The notes under the pieces were generated by a model. It saw only the letters and a program-made list of their open reading frames with translations, was not told where the DNA came from and searched no databases. A program made the position numbers and the translations under genes. From the IMG/VR virus record IMGVR_UViG_3300042522_000568, positions 1 to 58,754 of that record: a stretch of DNA of 58,754 bases, one strand, 5' to 3'. This DNA comes from a virus. This document shows positions 23,333-32,689 of this stretch, piece after piece; within the stretch, counting starts at the first letter, position 1; each line of letters opens with the position of its first letter.

Positions 23333-24253
23333 TTAAAAATATTTTTTAAGATCGGATTCTTCAATTATAAATTTCCAATTTTCCAATATTGGATCTGCCA
23401 TCATTTTCCACGCGGAATCAAAATTAACATTCTTTGCCCATTTCCAATCTCTATTGCGCAACCAAACGTGGAAATATATGTTTTTGTTATAATTAAATAT
23501 ATTTTTATACTGAGCGTGATAAAAAAAGTTAACGTTGTTATTTTCTATAAAATGAATTTCCTCTGCTCCCTCCAGTAAATGAATTAATAATCCAACGCAT
23601 GGGGATTGATCGCTTATGTTTATAATTGGATATTTATTTTTTATAAAATTTTTGATTTTATTATTGGATGTATATTTCCAAGCTGTTATTGGATCGTTTA
23701 TTATGTTATATTTTGAATCTTCCGGTATATTGAATTTTTCAAATAATTGTTTTTTTAATAATTTTTCTTTTTCTATATTTCTACTGTAGTGAAAATAATC
23801 CATTCTAACTTTATTATTTAATCCTAACAATTTATAATATATAACGTGATTTATATCCACATTTTCATTTGGAAATACAGAGTTGGGTTTAGTTGTTAAA
23901 GATTCATGTATATCAAAATGATTATATAACGGGTTTCTATAGTCAAAATAGTGAGTGATTTTTGGATTAGATATATATCTGTTTGGCATCAGTCTTGTGT
24001 CACAAACATTATATTCACCTATTTGACCTTCGTTAATATAACCCAATGATCTTTTTGTAGTATTAATAAAAATTCTTACGTTGTATAAAGGATCATTGGA
24101 GAAATATTCCGAATAATATCTGAGAAAGTTGCCTTCGTCTATATTAAAATAGACAGACTCATAATAATTAAGTAGGTAGTAAAGTAAACTTATTACTGAT
24201 AGACAGTCTCCATATGCATAAGCTGGAGGTATTAATATTATTTTTTTATACAT
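23333..24253 (-). CDS. Glycosyltransferase-like protein (paralogue of the 21766 gene)
   Basis: 306 residues from ATG 24253; a GTG two codons upstream is the alternative. Begins YKKIILIPPAYAYGDCLSVI, a Rossmann-type strand and Gly-rich turn, and later has INISDQSPCVGLLIHLLEGAEEIHFIENN, which parallels the gene at 21766. Many Tyr and Asn residues reflect A/T-rich codons. GT-B-like by general pattern; catalytic residues cannot be named. Confidence 0.55.
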   Translation of the reverse strand: MYKKIILIPPAYAYGDCLSVISLLYYLLNYYESVYFNIDEGNFLRYYSEYFSNDPLYNVRIFINTTKRSLGYINEGQIGEYNVCDTRLMPNRYISNPKITHYFDYRNPLYNHFDIHESLTTKPNSVFPNENVDINHVIYYKLLGLNNKVRMDYFHYSRNIEKEKLLKKQLFEKFNIPEDSKYNIINDPITAWKYTSNNKIKNFIKNKYPIINISDQSPCVGLLIHLLEGAEEIHFIENNNVNFFYHAQYKNIFNYNKNIYFHVWLRNRDWKWAKNVNFDSAWKMMADPILENWKFIIEESDLKKYF

Positions 24254-24260
24254 ATACACG

Positions 24261-24893
24261 TTAGTGATTTATATATTTAAAAATTGAAATAATATAAAAC
24301 GATGGATCTAGAATCATTTTATTTACTAATTCAAATTTAATATTATATTTCTCTTGTATATCACGATGGGCTTTACTTTGTCCATTTTCATATTCACTTT
24401 TGTTATTCATCAAAAATGAACCCCAATCGTCATATATTATGATCGATCCATTACACAATAAATTGTTTTTTAAAACAAATTCCCAAACCTCTAATGTGGA
24501 TGTGTATATATCACAGTCCATATGTAAAATTCCTATTTTTTTATTATCGAATTTTGTTACTAAAGAATCAGTCAGTGTCTCAGAAAACCATCCATCGATG
24601 ATATGTGCGTCCTTTTTGTTAAGAAGTTCAGGATTAATATTTCCATTACATGAAAATTTTCCAGTCTTCCAAGGTGAATGTAAATCATTTTTTTCGACAG
24701 GCAACCCAACGAATGAATCAAAACCAAAAAAATTTCTATCAAGATTGTAGTTTTTATACAAATTATAAAACTCTAGAAAAGATTCCCCTTTATGTACGCC
24801 GAATTCTAAAAATAATTTATCTCGTAAAAAGTCTGAGTTTTTGGATACTAGTTCGTTTCTCAGTGACGTTTTGATTCTATTGTAAACATTCAT
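24261..24893 (-). CDS. SAM-dependent methyltransferase, TylF/MycF-like
   Basis: 210 residues. Motif I LFLEFGVHKGESF, then GFDSFVGLPV, and the metal-binding block GILHMDCDIYTSTLEVWEF followed by IIYDDWGSF. These are the marks of the TylF/MycF family of metal-dependent O-methyltransferases that act on sugar hydroxyls. It would methylate a residue of the glycan, possibly as a chain cap. It lies within the GT array, two bases from the next gene. Confidence 0.8.
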   Translation of the reverse strand: MNVYNRIKTSLRNELVSKNSDFLRDKLFLEFGVHKGESFLEFYNLYKNYNLDRNFFGFDSFVGLPVEKNDLHSPWKTGKFSCNGNINPELLNKKDAHIIDGWFSETLTDSLVTKFDNKKIGILHMDCDIYTSTLEVWEFVLKNNLLCNGSIIIYDDWGSFLMNNKSEYENGQSKAHRDIQEKYNIKFELVNKMILDPSFYIISIFKYINH

Positions 24894-24894
24894 A

Positions 24895-26322
24895 TTAACA
24901 TTGTGATTTTAAATTAAGTATTATGTAAAATATATAATTGTAATATTTTACATAATTTTCTTCGGGGATTCCAAAATTCCATCGTTCACAGTATACGTAT
25001 CTATTGAAGGATATAATCTTAAATTTTTCATTTGTTTTAAATTCATATGGAATGTTGTACTTTGAAAAAGATGAAAGTATATTTTCAACTGAGTGTTTTT
25101 TGTTAATAAGAATATTAAGACCTAATGACATATCTTCTTTTTCAAAAAAGTTTACAACTATATCTGAATTATCTTTTTGTGGAGCTATATATTTTTTATA
25201 GTCGTTTTTTCTATCAGATATTTGTTTAATTACTTTCTCTTCTGTATATCCTCTTGTTTTCACATCTCTTTCTAATTTCCACTTTGTTTTTAGAGATTCA
25301 TCGGGATCCATATATATTGAGAAATTATATATATGCCCAGCATCTCCATATAAACTGTGCAACCCACACACTATAATATTATCTGCATTTTCTATTTTTT
25401 CTGGTTGTTTAAATTTGCCTGTGTTATGATCATAATCCACTTGAAATATAGAATTGCCTATTTTTAGATTAAAAACATCTTCTTGCATTTTAGATACGAA
25501 ATTTGCATCAGGATTCAAATGTGTATATGTTTTCCAGTTTTCACTGTGTCTTTCCCATTTATGGTATCTGTCGCATTCTAATAAAATTGAATTTGAAAAG
25601 TATTTTTTAAGTAAATTTCCGAGTGTAGTTTTTCCAGAACCAGAGTCACCACATATAGCAAATACATTACACATAGATAATATTACTTCGTATTCTATGT
25701 CATCCTCTACGTAATCCAGTTTATTTTCGTTCAAATGGTAAAATAATACTGTTTCAGAGACAAAGCCATGTAACTTAACTAAATCGTTTAAATTTTTATA
25801 TAAATCAAAATATTTGTCCATTAACTCCGATGATCCATAGGCTATTATATCGCACAAATATGGGTCATTTATACTTTGTAGTTTGGTTTTGTCTAAAACC
25901 GTATTTTTTGGTATATGGATTTTATCTAAATCGTAATCGAAATTTATGAGTTGAAGATTTACATCTGGTCTTATTTTGATTACAATGTCATATTTTCCGT
26001 GTAATTCTTCGTTTAATTTTTTAATAAAATTGAGTTTATAAAATTTAAACCATGTATTATACAAGCAATTTTCTTTTGAATTGTTCGAAAATATTAAATT
26101 ATTTTCTTCTAATATAACTTTTGGTGACAATTCGGATTCTATGGATTTTATAATATCAGACAAATCATTGGGATTTAAATACTTATCTTCTAAAGATTCA
26201 TTTTTTGTTATGTGGATATAAACATCTGTTGATTTGAAATTGTCAATAATAAACTTTTTAATATTAGGTAGATTTAACTTAATAGTTCGTAAATATCCAG
26301 ATATTAATAAAGCGGCTTTCAT
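24895..26322 (-). CDS. Fusion of a GT-like domain to a uridine kinase/PRK-like kinase
   Basis: 475 residues from ATG 26322, whose A is shared with the TAA stop upstream; a 13-residue longer start is less likely. Residues 1-215 begin KAALLISGYLRT and continue VYIHITKNESLEDKY, KYDIVIKIRPDV, the pattern of capsule-locus transferase-like proteins. From about residue 222 a P-loop kinase starts: GDSGSGKT (225-232), LLECDRYHKWER, and ERDVKTRGYTEEKV, as in uridine kinase/phosphoribulokinase enzymes. The kinase could make a sugar- or polyol-phosphate that the GT-like half or the nucleotidyltransferase uses. A fusion of this kind is unfamiliar to me. Confidence 0.75.
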   Translation of the reverse strand: MKAALLISGYLRTIKLNLPNIKKFIIDNFKSTDVYIHITKNESLEDKYLNPNDLSDIIKSIESELSPKVILEENNLIFSNNSKENCLYNTWFKFYKLNFIKKLNEELHGKYDIVIKIRPDVNLQLINFDYDLDKIHIPKNTVLDKTKLQSINDPYLCDIIAYGSSELMDKYFDLYKNLNDLVKLHGFVSETVLFYHLNENKLDYVEDDIEYEVILSMCNVFAICGDSGSGKTTLGNLLKKYFSNSILLECDRYHKWERHSENWKTYTHLNPDANFVSKMQEDVFNLKIGNSIFQVDYDHNTGKFKQPEKIENADNIIVCGLHSLYGDAGHIYNFSIYMDPDESLKTKWKLERDVKTRGYTEEKVIKQISDRKNDYKKYIAPQKDNSDIVVNFFEKEDMSLGLNILINKKHSVENILSSFSKYNIPYEFKTNEKFKIISFNRYVYCERWNFGIPEENYVKYYNYIFYIILNLKSQC

Positions 26323-27548
26323 TATATTATATTTTTTAATGTTTCTAAATTTAGACTCCAACTACAATTTAATCCATTATCTAATTTTTTACATTTTTCT
26401 TTTTTCAATAATATGGTTTTGTATGTTATACTCGCATTCCATCCTGTTATTTTTTCATCGGAGTATTTAACTAATACTTCGTCATTCAAAACTTCTTCTA
26501 TTTCTCCAACCACATTTTCTGATTGTACTCGCATAAATTGTTTAAACTCATTTGATTCCGTGTGTTTTGTGTCCAGAAAGTAATAAGTATTTACTTTGTT
26601 CAAGCTGTAAGTAAATCTATAATTTACATCCAAAAATGTGGGTGATACTAATGTTATCAATTTACACAGTGGTTTACTAAACAATACATTAACAATTCCA
26701 CCTCCAATTGCGCCTACAATTGATTCCGCATTATTAAACAACAATATTTTATCGACAGTGGATAATTTTTCTGTGAATACTTCTTCATATCCTTGTGATT
26801 TTAGCAAATCAACCAGTTCATTTTCATTTTCACACTTTCTTCTGGTCGTATAATTTGTACCTATATTTGAAAAGTCGTTATGAATCCACGTTCTTCTTGA
26901 TATGTAAAATTTCTTTGGAAATTGTTTTTCGATCTTTAACTCTTTTACATTTTCTACAATTTCTTTATATAAATCGTAGATTTCTTCTCTAGGTTGTTGT
27001 TTCGGATCGGGTCCGTATGTATAAGTCGATGATATATAAACATGAGAATATACGGTGTCTTTATTTAATATAACTATATCCGATGAATCGATTTTCAATA
27101 TCTCAAGAAATTCGGTTACAAATTTATAAAATTTATCGCCGTGAGAATAATACATTAAAAGTTTAAGATTTTTAGTTATACTTTTTAATTTTTTATATGA
27201 AATCAGATATGGTAATGTGTCGTATATAAAGTGATAATAATTATCCGTATTATAAATGAAGTAAAAAACGGGATCGTTATACGTCTCAGATGTATTTCCC
27301 ACTTTATAATCTATTTTATCCGTACTATTAATGTTTCGTAAAGACATCGTTGACTCTTCAAGTGGTTGATAAAATGTATTATCTAATTTTGAATATAATA
27401 CTAAATTTGGATAATATAGAGATGATCCTGTAAAAACAACATCATTTAAAACATGAATATTAATTTCATCAAAATTATCAGATTTAGGAAATATTTCGAA
27501 TTTGTGATTGCCATTATCTGAAGTATTAAGATTTTTTATAGGTTTCAT
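26322..27548 (-). CDS. Family 61 glycosyltransferase
   Basis: 408 residues. Central blocks of the GT61 (DUF563) family: NYYHFIYDTLPYL, KKFYISRRTW, RRKCENENELVDLLKSQGYE, then VDKILLFNNAESIVGAIGGGIVN and VLFSKP. GT61 enzymes transfer xylose, GlcNAc or other sugars. The C-terminal ~80 residues form an extra domain (WNASITYKTILLKKE). It overlaps the genes on both sides by 1 and 4 bases. A second GT61 gene lies at 44298. Confidence 0.85.
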   Translation of the reverse strand: MKPIKNLNTSDNGNHKFEIFPKSDNFDEINIHVLNDVVFTGSSLYYPNLVLYSKLDNTFYQPLEESTMSLRNINSTDKIDYKVGNTSETYNDPVFYFIYNTDNYYHFIYDTLPYLISYKKLKSITKNLKLLMYYSHGDKFYKFVTEFLEILKIDSSDIVILNKDTVYSHVYISSTYTYGPDPKQQPREEIYDLYKEIVENVKELKIEKQFPKKFYISRRTWIHNDFSNIGTNYTTRRKCENENELVDLLKSQGYEEVFTEKLSTVDKILLFNNAESIVGAIGGGIVNVLFSKPLCKLITLVSPTFLDVNYRFTYSLNKVNTYYFLDTKHTESNEFKQFMRVQSENVVGEIEEVLNDEVLVKYSDEKITGWNASITYKTILLKKEKCKKLDNGLNCSWSLNLETLKNII

Positions 27549-28435
27549 AGTATTTTGTTAAATATGTATTCCACTCTACTTTCGGATGTATGATGTTTTA
27601 TTATGTTTTGATAAGAATTTTCTATAATATCATACAATTTATTTTTGTTATTTAGATAGTAAACAAGCTTGTCTTTTAATTCGTCTGTTGAATCCCATGA
27701 AACATAATGTACTCCGTCTTCTAAATTGGGTAATATGATATTGTATTTTTGAGCAAACAAGCAAGATTTATTTGCCATTATTTGCCACATTCTGGCATTA
27801 CATTCTCCTCCTCCAAACGCATCGACACTAATAAATGATTTTTTAATTGTGATAAAGTAATCACTAACATTTTCCGTTTTTATATTAAAATTAAGAGATT
27901 TAAGTTGATTGCATACTTCTACAGATTGTTTTCTTAGACCTGTTTCTAATTGACCATATGAACAAAATACGTCTATTTCTTTATTGTAAAAATTATTATT
28001 AAAATATGAATCTAATGTTGCAAATGGAAGTGGTATTATTCCCTGATCAACATGTTCTTTCAAACATTCTCTTTTAAAGTAATATCTTGATTTTGATTTA
28101 AAAGTTGGATCTAGTTGTTCATTTGTTTTTCCACGAAATCCTGTGTAGTTATACTCACTGCCATCAATATAAATCGTTTTATCCCAACCATTTACTTTAT
28201 CAATCAAATAAAACTTTGGTTCTTGAATTCCATTAAATTTAGATTTGCCCCAAATTGCAAATATATAGTCGCAGTTTTTTGAGTGATAAATAAATGTATC
28301 ATCGCTTATTATATTATCTGCGCCGTTACCTTCATCTGTATAATAAATTTCATGTTTTGTTTTCTTTAATCCCTCTATTATAGATGTCGCTAAATAATCT
28401 TCTTTTTTACACGGATTTATTACTAATATTTTCAT
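27545..28435 (-). CDS. Glycosyltransferase, family 1 (CgeB-like)
   Basis: 296 residues. GT-B type: N-terminal strand KILVINPCKKEDY, CDYIFAIWGKSKF, a middle linker with YIDGSEYNYTGFRGK, then the donor half with IDVFCSYGQLETGLRKQSVEV and FISVDAFGGGECNARMWQIMA, where the acidic residue next to the Gly stretch contacts the nucleotide sugar. The terminal SRVEYIFNKIL helix closes the fold. The start overlaps the GT2 gene upstream by 29 bases. Confidence 0.75.
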   Translation of the reverse strand: MKILVINPCKKEDYLATSIIEGLKKTKHEIYYTDEGNGADNIISDDTFIYHSKNCDYIFAIWGKSKFNGIQEPKFYLIDKVNGWDKTIYIDGSEYNYTGFRGKTNEQLDPTFKSKSRYYFKRECLKEHVDQGIIPLPFATLDSYFNNNFYNKEIDVFCSYGQLETGLRKQSVEVCNQLKSLNFNIKTENVSDYFITIKKSFISVDAFGGGECNARMWQIMANKSCLFAQKYNIILPNLEDGVHYVSWDSTDELKDKLVYYLNNKNKLYDIIENSYQNIIKHHTSESRVEYIFNKIL

Positions 28436-29117
28436 TTTTTGACAGAAGTTTTTTTGTTTTTTTCCAACCCCTCTGTTTATTGTGATCTACCCAACAAAAA
28501 TTTACAATTTTACATATAGCGCCTTTTTCACAATTTTCTATAAATTGACCTTCTTGGCCGCCCCAAATACCATCTCCTTCGTTGTACTTATTATTTTTAT
28601 TAAAATAACATATATCATTAAATTTATATTTATGATAGTGTTCTTTTGTAAAACCAAACATAAATCCGCCTATATTTCTAGTTAGTTGAACGCCTTCTTT
28701 TGGACCATTGCTAAATTGACTATCAACAAAAACACCGTTAGTTAGAGGACTATATATAGTATTTATACTTTTGGCGTCAGTATTAATATGATCGATGAAT
28801 TTGTTTACACTATTATTGAAAATGATATCATCATTAGTATTGATTATGATATCACATCCATCATTTATAGCATTATAAATACCTTGATTCCAAGCTCCTG
28901 TAATTCCTTCTATCGACTGATCTTCAATTTTAGAATATTTGACATTTGAATAGGTTAATATGTTAGACGGATATTGACTCGCATTATCAACAACATATAT
29001 TACTTTATCACATGTAATAACATCATTTATGGAATTTACTAATTTTTTTATAAATATATCTCCATCTGGTCTAAATTCATCTGACCAGTGCATAGCAACT
29101 GTAATTCCTATTTTCAT
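28407..29117 (-). CDS. Family 2-like glycosyltransferase
   Basis: 236 residues. GT-A order: GITVAMHWSDEF, VIYVVDNASQYPSN, the donor loop GITGAWNQGIYNAINDG, and the metal site INTNDDIIFN, followed by GGFMFGFTKEHY and a GIWGGQEGQFIE acceptor segment. A basic Lys-rich end follows WVDHNKQRGW. ATGA-type overlap with the gene upstream. Confidence 0.8.
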   Translation of the reverse strand: MKIGITVAMHWSDEFRPDGDIFIKKLVNSINDVITCDKVIYVVDNASQYPSNILTYSNVKYSKIEDQSIEGITGAWNQGIYNAINDGCDIIINTNDDIIFNNSVNKFIDHINTDAKSINTIYSPLTNGVFVDSQFSNGPKEGVQLTRNIGGFMFGFTKEHYHKYKFNDICYFNKNNKYNEGDGIWGGQEGQFIENCEKGAICKIVNFCWVDHNKQRGWKKTKKLLSKNENISNKSV

Positions 29118-30124
29118 TCTATTGTAACCGTGTTTATATTTTTAAATATATTGTAATAATACAAAACCAGTTTATTTAAATCATACAATTCATTAAATTT
29201 GTTTCTCATGTTCTCTACATAAAATTTTTGTAAATTAGAAAAATCGGAAAGAACATAGTCTATTTTTTCATTGAGATCTGAAAAATCGTGTTTGCATGGA
29301 ACATATGTCTGATAAGGTACGTATAAATTTGGTATTGTTTCAACATGTGACATGTCTGGTTTAATTAGTACTGATCCAAACATAGCCGATTCTAAATCTC
29401 TCGGCGCAATTTCACCAAATCCAAATGGAGCTAATATTATTTTAGAATTTGACATTCTATCGTAATATTGATTTGTGGGTAGTCTAACTCCTTTTTCTAA
29501 TTTTGTAACATTAAACTTGTTACTCAAATTATCTAATAAATTTTTTCTGAAGAAGTTGTAATGAGTCGATTGATTTAAATTATGTTCATATACATCTTTA
29601 TGTGGGTACATAAACATTGCGGACACATCAAACTGCTTATTGTTAATATAATTTAACCACTGTGGTTGTATTGTAGATAACCAGTTAAACCCAGATAGTT
29701 TTATTTTATCAAATAAATCTAAATTTGGTAAAGCATATTCGCCTGATCCCCAATAAGATCTTCCATTTGCATATTTTTTTAAATATTCTGTTTTGTCTTT
29801 ATAAAGAGTAGGTTTCAATAAACCAATCGATGTTGATTGTGAAAAAACTTCATATGATCCAATTAACGTAGCCGCATCTTGTCCGTCAAATAAAAAATAA
29901 GGTTCTTTTATTGTTTTTAAAAACTCAATGCCTATTGACACAGACTCATCAAGCGATACTTTTTTGTTTACAAAACTTGCATGTCCCACAAACGCAAAAT
30001 CAGCGTCACCATCTTTTACAAATTCTATGCCTACTTCTCTGAATATTTCATGCGCAAATAACAACGGACGAAAAGTAGTTTCGTTGCGATGTTTTTCTAA
30101 CTCATATATTTTTACTTTAACCAT
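29114..30124 (-). CDS. GT-B-like glycosyltransferase
   Basis: 336 residues from ATG 30124; the in-frame TTG at 30148 is less likely. It contains DADFAFVGHASFVN, PYFLFDGQDAATLIGS, FDVSAMFMYPHKD and the donor block KIILAPFGFGEIAPRDLESAMFG with VLIKPDMSH, the last being the family 1/4 signature in which Glu/Asp residues hold the nucleotide sugar. No membrane segment. It lies eight bases after a methyltransferase gene. Confidence 0.75.
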   Translation of the reverse strand: MVKVKIYELEKHRNETTFRPLLFAHEIFREVGIEFVKDGDADFAFVGHASFVNKKVSLDESVSIGIEFLKTIKEPYFLFDGQDAATLIGSYEVFSQSTSIGLLKPTLYKDKTEYLKKYANGRSYWGSGEYALPNLDLFDKIKLSGFNWLSTIQPQWLNYINNKQFDVSAMFMYPHKDVYEHNLNQSTHYNFFRKNLLDNLSNKFNVTKLEKGVRLPTNQYYDRMSNSKIILAPFGFGEIAPRDLESAMFGSVLIKPDMSHVETIPNLYVPYQTYVPCKHDFSDLNEKIDYVLSDFSNLQKFYVENMRNKFNELYDLNKLVLYYYNIFKNINTVTIE

Positions 30125-30132
30125 TAAATTTT

Positions 30133-30711
30133 TTATTTTTCTATACAAATAACACCTTCATAATCAAATAGGGGCCGCGTGAAATTAGATTTTGGTTCGT
30201 GTCCAATATATCTTACTATTTCTATTTTATCATGTTGAATTAGATCAGTTATTGCTTGTTTGATTTCTGGAAATGCCCCATAATCATCGTAAATAAAATG
30301 TTTTTTGTCACTTGATTGGAAGTTTAAAGATCTAATAGTGTCATTAATAACAGCGTCATATGTATGTTCAGCGTCAACTAAAAATACATCTCCATAGTTT
30401 GTAGGAAAAGTTGTTTTATAAACATCTTGCGCATAAAATTTAACATTGGGTCTATCGAAATTAAAATTTCTGGCCACATCAACATTTTCCAAATTAAATC
30501 CTATTACGTCTTTGAAAAGATAACTTAATACACGGGTTGTATATCCAATGTTAGACCCAATCTCCAGACAAGTTTTATTTTTAAATTCCTCTTTATTAAA
30601 GAATTCAAATAACTCACGTTTAAACTTATGGCTGGTAGTAGTTTTATGTTGAAACTTATCAGGAATATTAATTAGTATTTCATCTATAGACATATCAAAA
30701 TAATTTTTCAT
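30133..30711 (-). CDS. Class I SAM-dependent methyltransferase
   Basis: 192 residues. Motif I CLEIGSNIGYTTRVLS, motif II around VIGFNLENVDVAR, DVYKTTFPTNYGDVFLVDAEH (motif IV-like) and FIYDDYGAFPEI. Methyltransferases of this shape act on sugars or lipids in polysaccharide loci. It sits between two glycosyltransferase genes and overlaps the upstream one as ATGA. Confidence 0.8.
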   Translation of the reverse strand: MKNYFDMSIDEILINIPDKFQHKTTTSHKFKRELFEFFNKEEFKNKTCLEIGSNIGYTTRVLSYLFKDVIGFNLENVDVARNFNFDRPNVKFYAQDVYKTTFPTNYGDVFLVDAEHTYDAVINDTIRSLNFQSSDKKHFIYDDYGAFPEIKQAITDLIQHDKIEIVRYIGHEPKSNFTRPLFDYEGVICIEK

Positions 30712-31355
30712 TTAACCGCATATCCTTTATTTTCATCCTCTGTAAAAAGTTTATTGTAATTTAAATTAGTCTGTCTTTGTTTTTCAATTGTCTTTTCGTG
30801 AATAATTGCATAATCTTTTTGCGGAGGTATAAATACATAACTTTTGAAGCCTTCTACTTTTTCATGTAATCTTCTTTCGTACCTAATGTGTGACAAATTA
30901 CGATACAATCTGGATTGATAATCTGGGAAATTAATCATACCGTCATATAATCTCCATCCCCACATATTGATGTCTTGTTCAGTTACCCCAACAAAATAAT
31001 TTAAACGTGGTAACCATAATACTTCATTGTTATTATTCGATTCAATTATTAAATCTATATTCTCTATCAATCCATCAGTTGGAACTTCATCAGCATCTAG
31101 TTGAAAGATCCATTCACCTTTACATACTTCTATACCATAGTTTTTATGTGCGCCATAATTTTTATCTAACTTATGTTGTTGGAAATTTACTTTGTCTTTA
31201 AATTTTTGTATAATTTCCAGAGTTTCTGAATTATCCGAATAATCATCAAGAAGAACAATTTCATGGTTATCTTTTTTATATTCTATTAACTTGGATAGTA
31301 ATTTTTCTAAACTATCAGTTTCGTTATGACAAGTTACTAAGTAAGATAAAAACAT
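30708..31355 (-). CDS. Family 2 glycosyltransferase, WaaE/KdtX-like
   Basis: 215 residues from ATG 31355 (TGA-T-ATG with the gene upstream; a TTG further up is weaker). GT2 pattern: LSYLVTCHNETDSL, IVLLDDYSDNSET, LDKNYGAHKNYGIEV and the metal site FQLDADEVP. Then SRLYRNLSHIRYERRLHEKVEG, a block typical of WaaE-like transferases, where Trp and His residues shape the acceptor site. Likely role: adding a sugar to an inner glycan. Confidence 0.85.
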   Translation of the reverse strand: MFLSYLVTCHNETDSLEKLLSKLIEYKKDNHEIVLLDDYSDNSETLEIIQKFKDKVNFQQHKLDKNYGAHKNYGIEVCKGEWIFQLDADEVPTDGLIENIDLIIESNNNNEVLWLPRLNYFVGVTEQDINMWGWRLYDGMINFPDYQSRLYRNLSHIRYERRLHEKVEGFKSYVFIPPQKDYAIIHEKTIEKQRQTNLNYNKLFTEDENKGYAVK

Positions 31356-31356
31356 A

Positions 31357-32688
31357 TCAAACAATTTTTAGTTTAGGTAGAATAATTTTATTTTCAGTAT
31401 TACCAGCTGGTTTTAATTTAGGCAGTACAAACTGATTCTCTACTGCAAACGAAGGTACATACTTATCTAACAAGTCCCACAGACGTTTATCCATAGCAGT
31501 AATACTAAACTTCTCTGTATTTTCTTTACGTAGAAGTTCTGCGTTTTTAGTAAACTTGTCACTTTTGCGTGCAAAATAAACTTGTTTCATTTTATCTTCA
31601 GCGAGTGAATATGATACTTTAAACCATTTACTTTCTTTAATAATCCACTGGTTAACTGATTTTCTATCAATGTCTACAAGATTACCTGGTAATAAATTTG
31701 ACAACGTTGGATTTAAATAATCTAAATGTCCACTCCAATTAGAAACCAATAGAGGTTTTCCACTTAATGTGGATAATAAAAGGGGATGACCATATCCTTC
31801 GCCGTGTGTAAATGATATATGTGATATAATCTTTTCATGATTTAATAACGCATTCATTTCCGGTTCACTTAATTCACCGTGCAAAAGATAAACATTTGGC
31901 GCATTTTCTCCAATTTCATCTCGTACTTTTTTAATTTTTGATAGAATTTCAAATCTATCCACAGTAGAATATGAAGCTCCACTTGTTTTTACAATTAAAC
32001 ACGGTCTATCATTTGAATTGTTATTTTTAAATGCCGTACAGAATGTTTTTATTAAGTTGCCAATGTCTTTACGATCATTATATATTCCCCCATGTGTCCA
32101 CTGGCCGACAAATAAAAATGCAGAGGATTCTTTAATTTGTGATAAAGCGAGTTCAACCGAATCAATTTTCTCATCTGTTTTCTTAAAGATATTTGTATCG
32201 GCTCCCCAAAAACATACTTCGATTGGTTTTTCAACTTGAACAGGAACTTGTTGTCCATTTTCGAGTTGTTTTGCCATTTTGACTTCCGTAAATGTTTTCT
32301 TGACATGATTTGATAGACCGATTGTTAAGTCCATTTTATTAACACCTTCTATCCAACTGCCTGGTGGAATGGTAGTTTCGATACCAGCTGTCATACCGAT
32401 GTTGTATTTACCCACTGCTTGAAATTCTTCTGGAATTGTCAACTGCACGAATACGTCTGGCTGTTTATTTAGATTTCCTTGTAAAAATTTACTAGCTAGA
32501 CTCTTATCTTCTGGATCGGTTAAATCGTCAAGAAAACGTTTGCTTTGACAATTGCCCCACCTAGTAGGTGCTATTTTAACATCAAATTTATCATAACGAA
32601 TGATGCTTTTAGCAATAGATGTGGCCCAATCGCCATATCCACTGCGATTAAATACTGGTCCTGAAATTAGACATAATGGTTTGTTCAT
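31357..32688 (-). CDS. Family 4-type (GT-B) glycosyltransferase
   Basis: 443 residues. SGPVFNRSGYGDWATSIAKS at the N-terminus gives the Gly-rich acceptor loop; KPIEVCFWGADTNIFKK and AFLFVGQWTHGGIYNDRKD open the donor half; ISHISFTHGEGYGHPLLLST carries the E-x7-E-like donor motif. The C-terminus repeats a short LPKLK element (FVLPKLKPAGN ... IILPKLKIV). It starts the more G/C-balanced end of the array, upstream of which lies dUTPase. Confidence 0.85.
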   Translation of the reverse strand: MNKPLCLISGPVFNRSGYGDWATSIAKSIIRYDKFDVKIAPTRWGNCQSKRFLDDLTDPEDKSLASKFLQGNLNKQPDVFVQLTIPEEFQAVGKYNIGMTAGIETTIPPGSWIEGVNKMDLTIGLSNHVKKTFTEVKMAKQLENGQQVPVQVEKPIEVCFWGADTNIFKKTDEKIDSVELALSQIKESSAFLFVGQWTHGGIYNDRKDIGNLIKTFCTAFKNNNSNDRPCLIVKTSGASYSTVDRFEILSKIKKVRDEIGENAPNVYLLHGELSEPEMNALLNHEKIISHISFTHGEGYGHPLLLSTLSGKPLLVSNWSGHLDYLNPTLSNLLPGNLVDIDRKSVNQWIIKESKWFKVSYSLAEDKMKQVYFARKSDKFTKNAELLRKENTEKFSITAMDKRLWDLLDKYVPSFAVENQFVLPKLKPAGNTENKIILPKLKIV

Positions 32689-32689
32689 A

